Below are positions 34,073 through 44,139 of a DNA stretch of 64,000 bases, piece after piece. The notes below the pieces were generated by a model that was not told the DNA's origin, ran no database searches, and saw nothing but the letters and a program-made list of their open reading frames with translations. The stretch covers positions 1 through 64,000 of the forward strand of contig NZ_JAAILA010000003.1 of the NCBI RefSeq assembly GCF_010974825.1. Reading direction: 5' to 3'. The translations under genes and the position numbers were made by a program. How positions within the stretch are numbered: the first letter of the stretch is position 1; every line of letters starts with the position of its first letter. This DNA comes from Aeromonas rivipollensis (lineage in GTDB: Bacteria > Pseudomonadota > Gammaproteobacteria > Enterobacterales > Aeromonadaceae).

Positions 34073-34627
34073 CTAGAAGCGGGAGTGGTAGGTCAGATCG
34101 CCCCAGGCGGCCTTCATGTACTGGAACATGGACCAGAAGGTGAGCACAGTGGCGACATAGAGCAGCACGTAGGCGAGCCACACCATCCAGATGTCGTATT
34201 GCCAGATGAGGCCGGTGAGCGACACCATCTGGATCATGGTCTTCCACTTGCCAATCCAGCTGACCGCCACCGAGGAGCGCTTGCCGAGCTCCGCCATCCA
34301 TTCGCGCAGGGCGGAGATGATAATCTCGCGGCCAATCATGGTCATGGCCGGGATGGTGACCCAGATGGTGTTGTAGTGTTCGACGATGACCACCAGGGCG
34401 GCCGCCACCATGATCTTGTCGGCAACAGGATCGAGGAAGGCGCCAAAGGCGGTGGACTGGTTCAGCTTGCGGGCGAGATAACCATCAAACCAGTCGGTCG
34501 CGGCCGCCAGGATGAAGACAAGCGCGGCCGCCAGGTAGGACCACTGATAGGGAAGGTAGAACAGGATGACGAAGACGGGGATGAGCAAAATCCGAAAAAA
34601 CGTCAGCAGGTTAGGAATATTTGTCAT
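34073..34627 (-). CDS. pgsA: Phosphatidylglycerophosphate synthase
   Basis: Inner-membrane enzyme that joins CDP-diacylglycerol and glycerol-3-phosphate, the committed step of phosphatidylglycerol and cardiolipin synthesis. The CDP-alcohol phosphotransferase signature D-G-x2-A-R-x8-G-x3-D-x3-D is complete ([20 protein letters not shown], then VAD, about residues 48-72). Several membrane helices are visible. It has 184 aa (E. coli 182). Same order as E. coli: uvrY-uvrC-pgsA-tRNAs. Confidence 0.95.
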   Translation of the reverse strand: MTNIPNLLTFFRILLIPVFVILFYLPYQWSYLAAALVFILAAATDWFDGYLARKLNQSTAFGAFLDPVADKIMVAAALVVIVEHYNTIWVTIPAMTMIGREIIISALREWMAELGKRSSVAVSWIGKWKTMIQMVSLTGLIWQYDIWMVWLAYVLLYVATVLTFWSMFQYMKAAWGDLTYHSRF

Positions 34628-34920
34628 TATTTTCAGCCACTTCTTGTATGCCGCTACATGGTAGCCCCAAGCCGATTACCGTTGCAACCGGACAGGCGCC
34701 CGCCTTGGTCTATTAATCCGTCAATAACCTCAGGATGCATGCCATTATGGCATTTGCGGGCCCCCTGCGTCACGGCTCTTGTGCGGCCGGAGCCGGTTTG
34801 CGGGATCCACATCAACTGCAAGCCACTCTGGGTAGCCCTGGTCAGACCCGCTCCTGACTGATGCCGGATATCCGATTGCTCCGAACGCCGCCAGCCCGGA
34901 ATAAGCCTGTTTATTCAGGG

Positions 34921-36771
34921 TTAGAGCGAGTGCAGGGCGTCATGAATGGACTGGGCAAGCTCCTGGCTGATACCGGGCACCTTGGCAAGCTCGTCCACCC
35001 CCGCCTTCTTCACCTCCTGTAAGCCGCCCAGATATTTGAGCAGCGCCTGCCGCCGCTTGGGCCCCACCCCCGGGATGTCCTCCAGGGTACTGGTGGTGCG
35101 GGCCTTGGCTCGGCGGGCCCTGTGGCCCGTGATGGCAAAACGGTGGGATTCGTCGCGAATGTGCTGGATAAGGTGCAAAGCGGGCATATCTGCCGGCAAA
35201 TGCAGCTCTTCGTGGCTCTCCCCCATGATCAGGGTCTCCAGCCCCGCCTTGCGGGTTACCCCCTTGGCGATGCCCACCAGCAGCGGGTATTTGCCGCCAA
35301 GAAACTCCAGCTGACGGGCCAGGATCTCCTCGGCGCGGCGCAACTGACCGAGGCCGCCGTCGATGAAGAGCACGTCAGGCACCTTGTCCGGCTCCTGCTG
35401 CTTGCCAAAGCGGCGCTCCAGCGCCTGCTCCATGGCGGCGTAGTCATCGCCCCCCGTGATGCCGTCGATGTTGAAGCGGCGATATTCCGACGAAAGCGGC
35501 CCCTCCCGGTTGAACACCACGCAAGAGGCGACGGTGCGCTCCCCCATGGTGTGGGAGATGTCGAAACACTCCATGCGGGCGATGGGGGTCTCGAGCTCCA
35601 ACAACTCCTCCAGCTGGTCGTAGCGGGCTGTGATGGTGCTCTTGTGTGCCAGGCGCGAGCGCAGCGCCGTCTGCGCGTTGATGGAGGCGAGCTTGATAAA
35701 GCGGGCACGTTCGCTGCGGGTGCGGCTCTGCACCCGCACCTTGTAACCGGCTGTCTGGCTCAGGGTCTCGGCGATCACCGCCTCGTCTTCCAGCGCCACA
35801 TCCAGCAGCACCTCGCTCGGGATCTGCCTGCCCCCCTGCCCCGACAGATAGAACTGCAGCAGGAAGGATTGCACCACCTCCTCCAGCGGCGTATCGCTCG
35901 GCACCTTGGGGAAGTAGCTGCGCGAGCCGAGCACCTTGCCCTGACGGATGAAGAGCACGTGGATACAGGCTGCCCCCTGATCGAAGGCCACCCCCACCAC
36001 ATCCAGCTCGTCCAGCACGTTGCCACTCACCGACTGCTGCTCGGTGACCCGGCGCAGGGCCTGGATCTGATCCCGGTAGCGGGCCGCCTCCTCGAAGCGC
36101 AGATCGCCGCTGGCAGACTCCATCTTGCCCACCAGTTCCCCTATCACCTGCTGGTTCTTGCCCGCCAGGAACAGCTTGGCCAGCTCCACCTGCTGGGCAT
36201 ATTCCGACTCGCTCACCAGCCCCGCCACGCAGGGGCCGGCGCAGCGCTTGAGCTGATAGAGCAGGCAGGGGCGGGTGCGGTTGGCATAGACAGCGTCCTC
36301 GCACTGGCGCACCGGGAAAATCTTCTGCATCAGGTGCAGGCTCTCGCGCACGGCGCCGCCGGAGGGGTATGGACCGAAGTACTCCCCCTTCACCTTGCGG
36401 GCACCGCGATGGACGCCGATGCGGGGATGCTGGTGCGCCGTGATGATGATCCAGGGGTAGGACTTGTCATCCCGCAGCAGCACGTTGTAGCGCGGCTGGT
36501 ACTGCTTGATGAGGTTGTGCTCGAGGATCAGCGCCTCTGTCTCTGTGTGGGTGACAGTGACCTGGATGTCGGCTATCTGGCGCACCAGGGTGCGGGTCTT
36601 GATGCTGTCGACATTGGTGCGAAAGTAGGAGGCGAGCCGTTTTTTAAGATCCTTGGCCTTGCCCACATAGATGACAGTGCCGCCGCCGTCATACATGCGG
36701 TAGACACCGCTCTGGTGGGTGACGGCGCCGAGGAACGCCTTGCTGTCGAAGAGAGGTTCAGAGGTCGTCAT
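34921..36771 (-). CDS. uvrC: UvrABC excinuclease subunit C
   Basis: Makes both incisions in nucleotide excision repair. The GIY-YIG nuclease is N-terminal ([19 protein letters not shown], about 19-37). The UVR domain is near residue 205 ([13 protein letters not shown]), the RNase H-like domain in the middle ([27 protein letters not shown]), and the helix-hairpin-helix pair at the C-terminus ([25 protein letters not shown]). It has 616 aa (E. coli 610). I chose the Met at 36771 (MTTSEPLFD) since 12 upstream codons lack family similarity. Downstream of uvrY with a terminator between. Confidence 0.96.
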   Translation of the reverse strand: MTTSEPLFDSKAFLGAVTHQSGVYRMYDGGGTVIYVGKAKDLKKRLASYFRTNVDSIKTRTLVRQIADIQVTVTHTETEALILEHNLIKQYQPRYNVLLRDDKSYPWIIITAHQHPRIGVHRGARKVKGEYFGPYPSGGAVRESLHLMQKIFPVRQCEDAVYANRTRPCLLYQLKRCAGPCVAGLVSESEYAQQVELAKLFLAGKNQQVIGELVGKMESASGDLRFEEAARYRDQIQALRRVTEQQSVSGNVLDELDVVGVAFDQGAACIHVLFIRQGKVLGSRSYFPKVPSDTPLEEVVQSFLLQFYLSGQGGRQIPSEVLLDVALEDEAVIAETLSQTAGYKVRVQSRTRSERARFIKLASINAQTALRSRLAHKSTITARYDQLEELLELETPIARMECFDISHTMGERTVASCVVFNREGPLSSEYRRFNIDGITGGDDYAAMEQALERRFGKQQEPDKVPDVLFIDGGLGQLRRAEEILARQLEFLGGKYPLLVGIAKGVTRKAGLETLIMGESHEELHLPADMPALHLIQHIRDESHRFAITGHRARRAKARTTSTLEDIPGVGPKRRQALLKYLGGLQEVKKAGVDELAKVPGISQELAQSIHDALHSL

Positions 36772-36925
36772 GCGGGCTCCGGCAGCAGAGATCCACATGG
36801 CAGGCAACGGCGCTTGACGACGCCTGGCTGTCGAAGAGGGGTTCGGGAGAGGGGATCATCGGCGACTCGACTCAACACTAAGGGCGAAAACGGACCAAGA
36901 GAGCATACTGCGCCGGGCCTGCGAA

Positions 36926-36954
36926 AAGCAAAAAGGCGGCACTCGCCGCCTTGG
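36926..36954 (-). terminator. Terminator between uvrY and uvrC
   Basis: The stem AAGGCGGC / GCCGCCTT is followed on the minus strand by a U-rich run. It should reduce read-through from uvrY into uvrC. Confidence 0.8.
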
Positions 36955-36971
36955 GTGGGCACAGGCATCCC

Positions 36972-37616
36972 TTACAGAGTGTCGGCATCCAGCATGCCAT
37001 AACGAATGGCCAAGTGGGTCAGCTCCACATCGCCATTGATCCCCAGCTTGCTGAACAGGCGGTAGCGATAGCTGTTGACCGTCTTGGGGCTCAGGTTGAG
37101 CTGCTCCGAGATATCGGTCACCTTCTGCCCCTTGGTGATCATCATCATGATCTGCAACTCGCGCTCGGAGAGGGACTTGAAGGGGTTCTCGTCCGCCGAG
37201 GCAAACTGGCTGAGCGCCATCTGCTGGGCTATCTCGGGGGAGATGTAACGCTGGCCGGAATGCACCAGGCGAATGGCGTGGATCATCTCGTCCGGCGCGG
37301 CCCCCTTGGTGAGGTATCCGGCGGCACCCGCCTGCATCACCTTGGTGGGGAACGGATTCTCGGAATGAATGGTCAGCACTATGATGCGCACATCGGGGCG
37401 CAGCCGCAGGATCTTGCGGGTCGCTTCCAGACCGCCGATGCCCGGCATGTTCATGTCCATCAGGATCACGTCGGGGTGATGCTGCCGACAGAAGGCCACG
37501 GCGGTTTCCCCGCTCTGTGCCTCGCCCACCACCTTGATCCCGCGGACATCTTCCAAAATGCGTCTTATCCCTGTACGCACCAACTCATGATCATCGACCA
37601 GGAATACATTAATCAC
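36972..37616 (-). CDS. uvrY: Response regulator UvrY/GacA/SirA
   Basis: A 214-aa NarL/FixJ-type response regulator, partner of the BarA/GacS kinase and activator of Csr-type small RNAs (family knowledge). The receiver domain has the acidic pair (VDDHE), the phospho-acceptor Asp-54 (ILMDMNMPG), the Thr (VLTIHS) and Lys (LTKGA). The LuxR-type helix-turn-helix is at about 148-205 (LSERELQIMMMITKGQKVTD ... KTVNSYRYRLFSKLG). The strong similarity and uvrC linkage fix the identity. Confidence 0.94.
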   Translation of the reverse strand: MINVFLVDDHELVRTGIRRILEDVRGIKVVGEAQSGETAVAFCRQHHPDVILMDMNMPGIGGLEATRKILRLRPDVRIIVLTIHSENPFPTKVMQAGAAGYLTKGAAPDEMIHAIRLVHSGQRYISPEIAQQMALSQFASADENPFKSLSERELQIMMMITKGQKVTDISEQLNLSPKTVNSYRYRLFSKLGINGDVELTHLAIRYGMLDADTL

Positions 37617-37802
37617 CCAAACACCCCGTTTTTTATCTCGTTATATGCCAGTTAGGGTTAACACGGCGTCTTGCATCATAACCAAACTCGATGATTTGGC
37701 AAACCATGGCCGGGAAAAGTTTGAAAGCGATCGTAAATACTGTTTACAATCAAATAATTATATAAAAATTCAACCAAGAAATGGCCGTTCGGACCGTCTT
37801 GA

Positions 37803-37840
37803 TGAAAAAAAGCCCAGGATTTTCATCGCGGGCTTTTTCA
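37803..37840 (-). terminator. Terminator of the respiratory flavoprotein/cytochrome operon
   Basis: The arms AAAAAAGCCC / GGGCTTTTT have a 14-base loop and A/T runs on both sides. It lies just past the NapC-type cytochrome gene. Confidence 0.8.
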
Positions 37841-37857
37841 GATGGCATCGGCTCTCC

Positions 37858-38454
37858 TTACTTGGCCCTGGCCGCCTCCTGCATCAGCCGATCATGCTGG
37901 AACTTGTACTCCGGCTGGGTCTCATTGAGCCTGCTGCGCAGTTCGCCGTTGTGCCCTATGGTCAGGTGGCAGGAGACGCACTGCAGCGTCTCCCCATTTT
38001 GCTGCATCTTCTGGTAGTGTCCATGCATCTCCAGCGACTTGGGATTGCTGGCCACGGTCTTTTCCAGCAGCCCCTGATGGCAGGATAGGCAACCCGAGTC
38101 GTACACAAACTCCTCGCGCCGCTCCCGCTTGCCGAGCCAGTCGATCTGGCTGGTGTCCGTCAGCGTTACCTTGTAGACATCGTTGAGACCGCTGGTTGCC
38201 TTCTTCAGCAGGTAGTTGAAGGTATTGTCATGGGGCAGGTGGCAGTCGGCACACTCCGCCTTGAAGCCCACCCTGTTGTTGCCTCCGTGTATATCATGCC
38301 GATAGGCCTCCACCATGGGCTGCATCTCGTGGCAGGCACCACAGAACTGCTCGCCCCCTGTCGCCTTGACCACCTCGGCCCCGATCAGGCTGATCCCCAT
38401 GGAGACCAGGCCCACCACACAGGCCAGGAGCAGGCCGAATTTCATTCGATTCAT
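37858..38454 (-). CDS. NapC/NirT-type membrane tetraheme cytochrome c
   Basis: A 198-aa quinol-oxidising cytochrome anchored by one N-terminal helix (FGLLLACVVGLVSMGISLI). Four CxxCH heme sites are visible: CGACH (about 38), CADCH (about 68), CLSCH (about 122) and CVSCH (about 159). It would pass electrons from the quinone pool to the periplasmic tetraheme protein encoded just upstream. There is a 12-base gap to that gene, so it is an operon. An alternative start is Met-4 (38445). Confidence 0.92.
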   Translation of the reverse strand: MNRMKFGLLLACVVGLVSMGISLIGAEVVKATGGEQFCGACHEMQPMVEAYRHDIHGGNNRVGFKAECADCHLPHDNTFNYLLKKATSGLNDVYKVTLTDTSQIDWLGKRERREEFVYDSGCLSCHQGLLEKTVASNPKSLEMHGHYQKMQQNGETLQCVSCHLTIGHNGELRSRLNETQPEYKFQHDRLMQEAARAK

Positions 38455-38465
38455 TGCGAGGGCTC

Positions 38466-38870
38466 CTAGGGAGTGGGGCCGAACCAGTCACGGGTGTTGT
38501 CGTGGCAGGTCTGGCAGAGGTTGTGGGACGGCTTGTGCTCGGCGTGGCACTCGTAGCAATCGAGATCCAGCTTGTCGTGCAGCGAGTTGTGCGGGTTGGT
38601 ATGGTTCGCATCCATGAACCGGGTGCGATTCGCCACTTTCTGCGCACTGCCGTGGCAGGCCAGGCAATCCTCGGTCTTGAGCCGCTGGTACTGCTTGGGA
38701 TCCCCACCCTGATGACAATTCTCACAGGTGAAGCCGAGCTTGCCGTGATGGGGCTTGAGCCCATGGGTCGCCGGGGCTGGCGTCATCGCGCCGACCGGGG
38801 CCTCGGCCAGGGCGACAGTGCCAACCCAGAGGCTGGCCAACGCCATCAGGACCAGGAGTAATGATTTCAT
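38466..38870 (-). CDS. Periplasmic tetraheme cytochrome c
   Basis: A 134-aa exported protein with a Sec signal (MKSLLLVLMALASLWVGTVA) and four CxxCH sites: CENCH (about 49), CLACH (about 69), CYECH (about 105) and CQTCH (about 118). It corresponds to the heme domain of flavocytochrome c fumarate reductase, here a separate subunit. The Met at 38870 is chosen because the signal peptide begins there. It lies between the flavoprotein and NapC genes. Confidence 0.92.
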   Translation of the reverse strand: MKSLLLVLMALASLWVGTVALAEAPVGAMTPAPATHGLKPHHGKLGFTCENCHQGGDPKQYQRLKTEDCLACHGSAQKVANRTRFMDANHTNPHNSLHDKLDLDCYECHAEHKPSHNLCQTCHDNTRDWFGPTP

Positions 38871-38880
38871 CCCTCGCTCC

Positions 38881-40497
38881 TTAGGCCCAAGGCGTCGTGT
38901 GGGCGGCATTCTCACCGGCGATCATGCCGTAGACACCGCTGTCCAGACTGCTGCAGGCGGTCAGCCGGATGTAGCCGAAGGTCCCGGCGGCCGCTTCACC
39001 GCACACGAAGGCGCCGGGAATGGGCTGCTGGCTGATCACGTCCAGCGCTTCGGCCCTGGGGCTGATGAGAGCACCGCCCTGGCTGTAGTTGTAACGGGGG
39101 TTGAGGTACATGGCGTAATAGGGCGCCTTGCCGATGGCGGTGGCCTTACCCACCACGGATTTCGGCTTGCCGAAGGCATCCTGATCCTTGGCCATGTTGG
39201 CGTTGTATTCGGTGATGGTCGCCTCCAGCCTGGTCAGATCCATCTCGAAACGGGCCGCCAGCGCCGCCAGGGTATCGAACTTCCAGATGGTGCCCTCGGT
39301 GCCGTTCTTCGCCTCCAGCGAGAGATGCAGCCGCTGCTTGTCGTGGTAGCTGTCTACCCCAGTCTGGTCATAGATGAGGATCGCCTGCTGACCGGGCTTG
39401 AGCTTACGCCGCTCGGCCAGGATAGCGAGCCCCAGCCCCTGGCGGTCATTGTTGTTGTGCTCGTTGATGAAGCGCCGACAGGTCTGCGGGTTTACCAGAA
39501 TGCCCCAGTTGATGTCTTCGGTGGGGATGGCGAAGGCGAAGCGGAACAGCGTCATGTGCACCGGCTTGAAGCCCGCCTGCATCATGCACTTGAGGGCACC
39601 GCCTGTGGCACCGGGGCTGGCGGTAGAGACGCAGTCGTGCAACACCCCTATCTCATCGCCGCGGAACTTGCGATCCTGGTTGAAACCGCCGGAGGCCATC
39701 ACCAAGGCCCGCTTCACCTTGTAGAACCTGGTGACGCCGGTGCCGTTGAAGGCGGGATCGTCATTGCGGCCAAAGTCCGGGGTATCGAGATCGAAGAAAT
39801 ACTCTTCCCTGACCCGCACCCCCACCACGCGCCCGCTGCCATCCCGATAGATCTCTTCCAGCTTGACCCGCTTGCGGATCTCGATGTTGGGCAGGTGCCT
39901 GGCCATGTAGGCGTGCAGGTTCTTGATGACACCGGTGCCGCCCTCCTTCGGCCACACGACCCGGGCACGAGAGTGGCCGCCGAGATCCTTCACGCCGGTG
40001 CCGTTGCCCATGCTCTTGTCGTATTCGACACCGTGATCAGCCATGAAGTTGAACAGCGTCAGGCTGTTTTGCGCCACCACCTTGCTGATGTCCGGATGAT
40101 TGAAGCCCCTGGACTCTCTTTCCATGTCCGCATAGAGCAGTTCCCAACTGTCATCCGTCACCCCCATCGCCTTCTGCCATTCGGAGCCGACCACCGCCAT
40201 GTTGAGGCCGGAGATCAGCGAGGAGCCACCGAGGCGAGACATCTTGTCGGCGATGACGATCTTCATGCCGGCGCGGGTCTCCGCCGCCTTGATGGCCGCG
40301 ACCGAGCCCGCGATACCGCTGCCAATGACCAGGATGTCCATCTCCTCGTCCCAGGGCAGTTGGGTCGGATCGATGCAGCCTGGACTCTGGCCAGCACTGG
40401 CGACCCTGGGGATGGCGGTAGCGATGGACGCAAAGGCTGCCGTTTGCAGGCCCTTGGTCAAAAAATCGCGCCGGGAACGGTTGGACTGCTCTGGCAT
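38881..40497 (-). CDS. Tat-exported FAD reductase (flavocytochrome c family)
   Basis: A 538-aa flavoprotein of the fumarate/urocanate reductase family. A twin-arginine signal (SRRDFLTKG, residues 8-16) directs export in folded form with FAD. The FAD site is ILVIGSGIAGSVAAIKAAE (about 55). Family features near the end include NYSQGGAL and CGEAAAGTFG. The fumarate reductase catalytic HTTGG and the N-R-L-G-G-N segment are not seen, so fumarate is not a safe guess; another unsaturated organic acid is possible. With the cytochromes it forms an anaerobic terminal reductase. An FNR-type palindrome lies upstream and a sensor kinase is divergent. Confidence 0.88.
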   Translation of the reverse strand: MPEQSNRSRRDFLTKGLQTAAFASIATAIPRVASAGQSPGCIDPTQLPWDEEMDILVIGSGIAGSVAAIKAAETRAGMKIVIADKMSRLGGSSLISGLNMAVVGSEWQKAMGVTDDSWELLYADMERESRGFNHPDISKVVAQNSLTLFNFMADHGVEYDKSMGNGTGVKDLGGHSRARVVWPKEGGTGVIKNLHAYMARHLPNIEIRKRVKLEEIYRDGSGRVVGVRVREEYFFDLDTPDFGRNDDPAFNGTGVTRFYKVKRALVMASGGFNQDRKFRGDEIGVLHDCVSTASPGATGGALKCMMQAGFKPVHMTLFRFAFAIPTEDINWGILVNPQTCRRFINEHNNNDRQGLGLAILAERRKLKPGQQAILIYDQTGVDSYHDKQRLHLSLEAKNGTEGTIWKFDTLAALAARFEMDLTRLEATITEYNANMAKDQDAFGKPKSVVGKATAIGKAPYYAMYLNPRYNYSQGGALISPRAEALDVISQQPIPGAFVCGEAAAGTFGYIRLTACSSLDSGVYGMIAGENAAHTTPWA

Positions 40498-40586
40498 GAT
40501 GAACTCTCTGCTATTGAAGAAGAGCCTCATGCTCCATAATGCGCGTCCGCCGCTCTATAGTGGCTGACCGCAGATCGGTGTCGACC

Positions 40587-40600
40587 TTGATCTGGATCAA
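40587..40600. promoter_or_regulatory. FNR-type palindrome
   Basis: TTGATCTGGATCAA matches the FNR consensus TTGAT-N4-ATCAA exactly. It lies about 90 bases upstream of the flavoprotein start and 64 upstream of the sensor kinase start, in their shared promoter region. Confidence 0.8.
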
Positions 40601-40663
40601 GGACCAGACAGTACCGGATAGTGCCCTAATCGCCCTTTCCCTCTATCAGGAGCAACGAATCTC

Positions 40664-42490
40664 ATGGGCCGCGTCCTCCTCTGCGTTTCCCTGCTCTGGC
40701 TCGGCTGGCTCGGGCCGCTCGTCGCCAAGGAGTGGCAGACCAGCCTCAGGCCGGTGATCCGCATCGGTGTCATCACCTTCGATCAGCCCGACGCCGAGAA
40801 GGCTCGCTGGCAACCGACGGTGGATTATCTCAACCGGCGCTTGCCGCAATACCAGTTCCGGCTCGTGAGCGGGGACGTGAGCAGCCTTAATCAGCTCGTG
40901 GCCTCCGGCACCCTGGACTTCGTCATCAGCAATGGCCTGAAGTTTCTGGATTACCAGCGCCAGCATGATGCGGTACGCCTGCTGAGCCTCAGCCCCCTGC
41001 AGGGCTCCGCCGAGCAGGCGGTCGGCTCGACCCTCATCTCTCGTGCCGATGGCCCCCCTATCACCGACTGGCAAATGCTGGGGCACCAACGCGTCGTCGC
41101 CACCAGTCCGGAAGCCTTCGGTGGTTTTCAGATCATCCAGGGGCTCTGGCTCAAAGCCGGACTCGATCCCAGAGAGGCATTCCCCGGGTTGCTGTTTGCC
41201 GGCTTGCCGCAAGAGGATCTGCTGCACCTGCTGCAAGACGGCAGCGCCGAGGTGGCGATCCTGCCGACCTGCATCCTGGAGCAGGCCATCGCTCAGGGAC
41301 GCTACAGGGTCGATCAATTCAGGGTCATACTGCCGCAGCCCCAATCCGCGCTCCCCTGCCAGAGTTCGACCCCGCTCTACCCCTCCCTCAGCCTGGCCAG
41401 GCTGGCGCACGTCAACGAGGCCTTCGCCCGGGATCTCGCCAGAGTGTTGCTGGAAATACCTGCCGATTCGGATGCCGCCAGGGCCGGCCACTATCTGCAC
41501 TGGACGGCGCCGGTCAAGGACGCCGCCGTCATCGCCCTGCAACAGCAGCTCGACGCCGCCAACGCGCAGCCGCTGGCGTTGCAGATCTGGCATCACTATC
41601 GCGGCTGGTTGCTGATCGCCCTGGGGCTGTTGTTGCTGCTGGGGGGCTATCACCTGAGGGTGAAACACCTGGTGCAGTTGCGCACCCGCCAGCTTAAGGA
41701 GAGCAACCAGCAGCTCACCCAGGTGCTGACCGACAATCGGCTCGCGGCCGAGCGCCTGAGCCAGCAACAGCAGCAGCTCTTCTCGGCACAGCGGGTGCTG
41801 CTGTCCGGTGAGTTGGCGGCCGGGATGGCACACGAACTGAACCAGCCGTTGATGGCGCTCAACAACTACCTGGCGGGTTGCCGGCTGCGCCTGGCGGCCC
41901 AGCCACCGGCGCTGGCCGATGTCGAGCAGGGGCTCACGCTGGCCCTCGCCCAGGTGACCCAGGCCAAGGGGATCATCGCCCGGCTGCGCAACTTCATGCG
42001 CAAGGGCGAGGCGCAGGATCGCCTGCTCTCCCTCGACGAGTTGCTCCGAAATACCCTGCCACTCTTCCACGACCAGTTCGTGCGTCAGCGCATCAGCCTG
42101 CACCTACCACAGGGGGAACCCGTCCATCTGCGGATCGACCCCATCCTGATGCAGCAGGTGCTGGTCAATCTGCTCTGCAACGCCAGCGAGGCGGTGGCGC
42201 TCAACCCCGACACCCGACCGCCATGCATCGCCATCCGCCAGCGGATCGAGGCCAATCGGGTGATCATCAGCATTCATGACAACGGCACAGGCATGACAGA
42301 GGCGCAGCGGGCCCATCTCTTCTTGCCGTTTCACACCAGCAAGAAAGAGGGGCTGGGCCTCGGCCTTGTCATCTGCAAGCGGATCATCGAGTCCTATGGG
42401 GGCACCATTTGGGCGGAAGCGGTGCCGCAGGGGGCGGTGATCGCCTTCTCGCTACCGCTCCAGCCACTGGAAGAAGGAGAGCAGGAATGA
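40664..42490 (+). CDS. TtrS-like sensor histidine kinase
   Basis: A 608-aa membrane kinase. After a leader (MGRVLLCVSLLWLGWLGPLV) comes a PhnD/TtrS-type periplasmic substrate-binding domain (about 30-290, IRIGVITFDQPDAEKARWQP ... FVISNG). One membrane helix follows (about 305-325, WLLIALGLLLLLGGYHL), then a coiled coil, the H-box AAGMAHELNQPLMAL (about 385-400), the N-box (QVLVNLLCNASEAV) and the G-box (GLGLGLVICKR). This is the TtrS architecture for tetrathionate sensing, but here the linked reductase is a flavoprotein, so the ligand is probably the organic electron acceptor. It overlaps the response regulator by 4 bases. Confidence 0.9.
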   Translation: MGRVLLCVSLLWLGWLGPLVAKEWQTSLRPVIRIGVITFDQPDAEKARWQPTVDYLNRRLPQYQFRLVSGDVSSLNQLVASGTLDFVISNGLKFLDYQRQHDAVRLLSLSPLQGSAEQAVGSTLISRADGPPITDWQMLGHQRVVATSPEAFGGFQIIQGLWLKAGLDPREAFPGLLFAGLPQEDLLHLLQDGSAEVAILPTCILEQAIAQGRYRVDQFRVILPQPQSALPCQSSTPLYPSLSLARLAHVNEAFARDLARVLLEIPADSDAARAGHYLHWTAPVKDAAVIALQQQLDAANAQPLALQIWHHYRGWLLIALGLLLLLGGYHLRVKHLVQLRTRQLKESNQQLTQVLTDNRLAAERLSQQQQQLFSAQRVLLSGELAAGMAHELNQPLMALNNYLAGCRLRLAAQPPALADVEQGLTLALAQVTQAKGIIARLRNFMRKGEAQDRLLSLDELLRNTLPLFHDQFVRQRISLHLPQGEPVHLRIDPILMQQVLVNLLCNASEAVALNPDTRPPCIAIRQRIEANRVIISIHDNGTGMTEAQRAHLFLPFHTSKKEGLGLGLVICKRIIESYGGTIWAEAVPQGAVIAFSLPLQPLEEGEQE

Positions 42491-43134
42491 AGGATAACGT
42501 CTATCTGGTCGACGATGACCCCGCCGTGCGGGCGTCGTTGGGCTGGCTGCTGGAGGCGGTGCAGATCAGGCTGCAGAGCTACGACGGGGCTCGCCGCTTC
42601 CTGGCCGAGGTCGATCTGAACCAACCTGGGTGCCTGATCCTCGATCTCTGCATGCCGGGGATGAGCGGCGGTGAGCTGCAGGAGGCGCTGAACCGGCTTC
42701 CGAACACCCTTGCCATCGTCTTCCTCACCGGTGAGGCAGATGTCGCCACGACAGTGTGCCTCTTCAAGCAGGGCGCCTTCGACTTGCTGGAGAAGCCGGT
42801 AGACTCAACTGTGCTGCTGGCGGCGATCGGCCGCGCCTGCGCCCACAGCCGCGCGGCACATGAGCGTCAGCTCGCCCGCCAGGTGCTGCAGGCACGGCTC
42901 GAGCTGCTGTCGCCACGGGAGCGGGAGATCATGGAACTGGTACAGGAGGGAATGCAGAACAAGCAGATAGCGGATCGGCTCTGCATCGCCCTGCGCACCG
43001 CAGAGATCCACCGCCACAACATGATGAAGAAGATGGGTTGTACGACCCCGCTGCAGTTGGTACAGCTGCTGACGGAGGCTCAGTCTCGTTATCCGGCTCG
43101 AGCGATGGATTTGGACAACCCGGCCCCTGTCTGA
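42487..43134 (+). CDS. TtrR-like response regulator
   Basis: A 215-aa FixJ/NarL-type regulator. The receiver has acidic residues in VDDDPAVR, the acceptor Asp near residue 53 (ILDLCMPG), Thr in FLTGEAD and Lys in LLEKPVD. The LuxR-type helix-turn-helix is at about 145-200 (LSPREREIMELVQEGMQNKQ ... RTAEIHRHNMMKKMG). The start at 42487 overlaps the kinase stop (ATGA). Its target is probably the divergent reductase operon. Confidence 0.92.
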   Translation: MKDNVYLVDDDPAVRASLGWLLEAVQIRLQSYDGARRFLAEVDLNQPGCLILDLCMPGMSGGELQEALNRLPNTLAIVFLTGEADVATTVCLFKQGAFDLLEKPVDSTVLLAAIGRACAHSRAAHERQLARQVLQARLELLSPREREIMELVQEGMQNKQIADRLCIALRTAEIHRHNMMKKMGCTTPLQLVQLLTEAQSRYPARAMDLDNPAPV

Positions 43135-43142
43135 GCGGCAAT

Positions 43143-43174
43143 AGAAAAACGGCGCCTCTTGGCGCCGTGTTTCT
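43143..43174. terminator. Bidirectional terminator between the response regulator and kdsB
   Basis: The stem ACGGCGCC / GGCGCCGT has a TCTT loop, with A-rich sequence left and T-rich right. It serves convergent genes. Confidence 0.85.
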
Positions 43175-43192
43175 CAGATGGACACTCCGACC

Positions 43193-43942
43193 TCAAAGGG
43201 CCAGCAGCGCACGCACCTTGTCCAGGTCCTGCTGGGTATCCACCCCGACCGGGGGGGCTTCCAGCGCCTGGGCCACGTGGATCTTCTCCCCGTACCAGAG
43301 CACCCGCAACTGCTCCAGCGCCTCTACCTGCTCGAGCGCGCTCGGCGCCCAGTCCACGTAGCGCTGGATGAAGCCGGCGCGATAGGCGTAGATGCCGATG
43401 TGGCGCTGATAGTGACTGCCAATCTGCTCCCGACTCTGGGCGAAGCGATCCCTGTCCCAGGGAATGCTGGCCCGGCTGAAGTAGAGGGCATAGCCATCCT
43501 TGTCCGTCACCACCTTGACCGCATTGGGGTTGAACGCCTCTTCGGCGTCCTGAATGGGCACCGACAGGGTGGCCATGGGGGCCGTGGCGGCGGCCAGGTT
43601 GTCCGCCACCTGGCGGATGATGGCGGGCGGGATCAGGGGCTCATCCCCCTGCACGTTGACCACGATAGTATCGGCGGCAAAACCGTAGTGACGGCACACC
43701 TCGGCCAGGCGCTCGGTGCCGGACTGGTGATCCTTCGATGTCATGCACACCTCGACGCCGGTGGTCTGCAGCGCCTGCTGCACCCGCTCATCGTCGGTGG
43801 CGACTATCACCCGATCGGCGCCCGATTGCAGGGCCTTCTCCACTACGTGCTGCACCATGGGCTTGCCATGGATGTCCGCCAGCGGCTTGCCCGGCAAGCG
43901 GGTGGAGGCGTAGCGGGCCGGAATGACGACGACGAAACTCAT
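43193..43942 (-). CDS. kdsB: CMP-Kdo synthetase
   Basis: Cytidylyltransferase activating Kdo for the LPS inner core. N-terminal nucleotide-binding motif [15 protein letters not shown] (about 8-22), then [17 protein letters not shown]-type [11 protein letters not shown] (about 97) and HIGIYAYR (about 180). It has 249 aa (E. coli 248). It overlaps the ycaR stop by 4 bases. Part of the msbA-lpxK-ycaR-kdsB run. Confidence 0.96.
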   Translation of the reverse strand: MSFVVVIPARYASTRLPGKPLADIHGKPMVQHVVEKALQSGADRVIVATDDERVQQALQTTGVEVCMTSKDHQSGTERLAEVCRHYGFAADTIVVNVQGDEPLIPPAIIRQVADNLAAATAPMATLSVPIQDAEEAFNPNAVKVVTDKDGYALYFSRASIPWDRDRFAQSREQIGSHYQRHIGIYAYRAGFIQRYVDWAPSALEQVEALEQLRVLWYGEKIHVAQALEAPPVGVDTQQDLDKVRALLAL

Positions 43943-44139
43943 GGCTTCAGCTCTTCCAGGGGCAGATGACGCGCCCGGTTCTCCAAGAGGACGGGTATCC
44001 CCTCCTCCAGCGGATAGGCCAGTCTGTCGAAACGGCAGATGAGCTCATGGGCGGCCTTGTCCGATTGCGGTTGATAGTGCAGCTTCCCCTTGCAAACAGG
44101 GCAGGCGATGATGTCGAGCAATTTGATATCCAGTGCCAA
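43939..44139 (-). CDS. ycaR: Trm112/YcaR family small protein
   Basis: A 66-aa protein with the UPF0434/Trm112 pattern: [16 protein letters not shown], then [20 protein letters not shown]. The CPVC pair and later cysteine may bind zinc. In E. coli ycaR sits between lpxK and kdsB, as here. The function in this context is not established. Confidence 0.93.
   Translation of the reverse strand: MALDIKLLDIIACPVCKGKLHYQPQSDKAAHELICRFDRLAYPLEEGIPVLLENRARHLPLEELKP

Noticed and set aside
35122-37002. 626-codon frame opposite uvrC
   Set aside because: Shadow of uvrC; no motif, no ribosome site.
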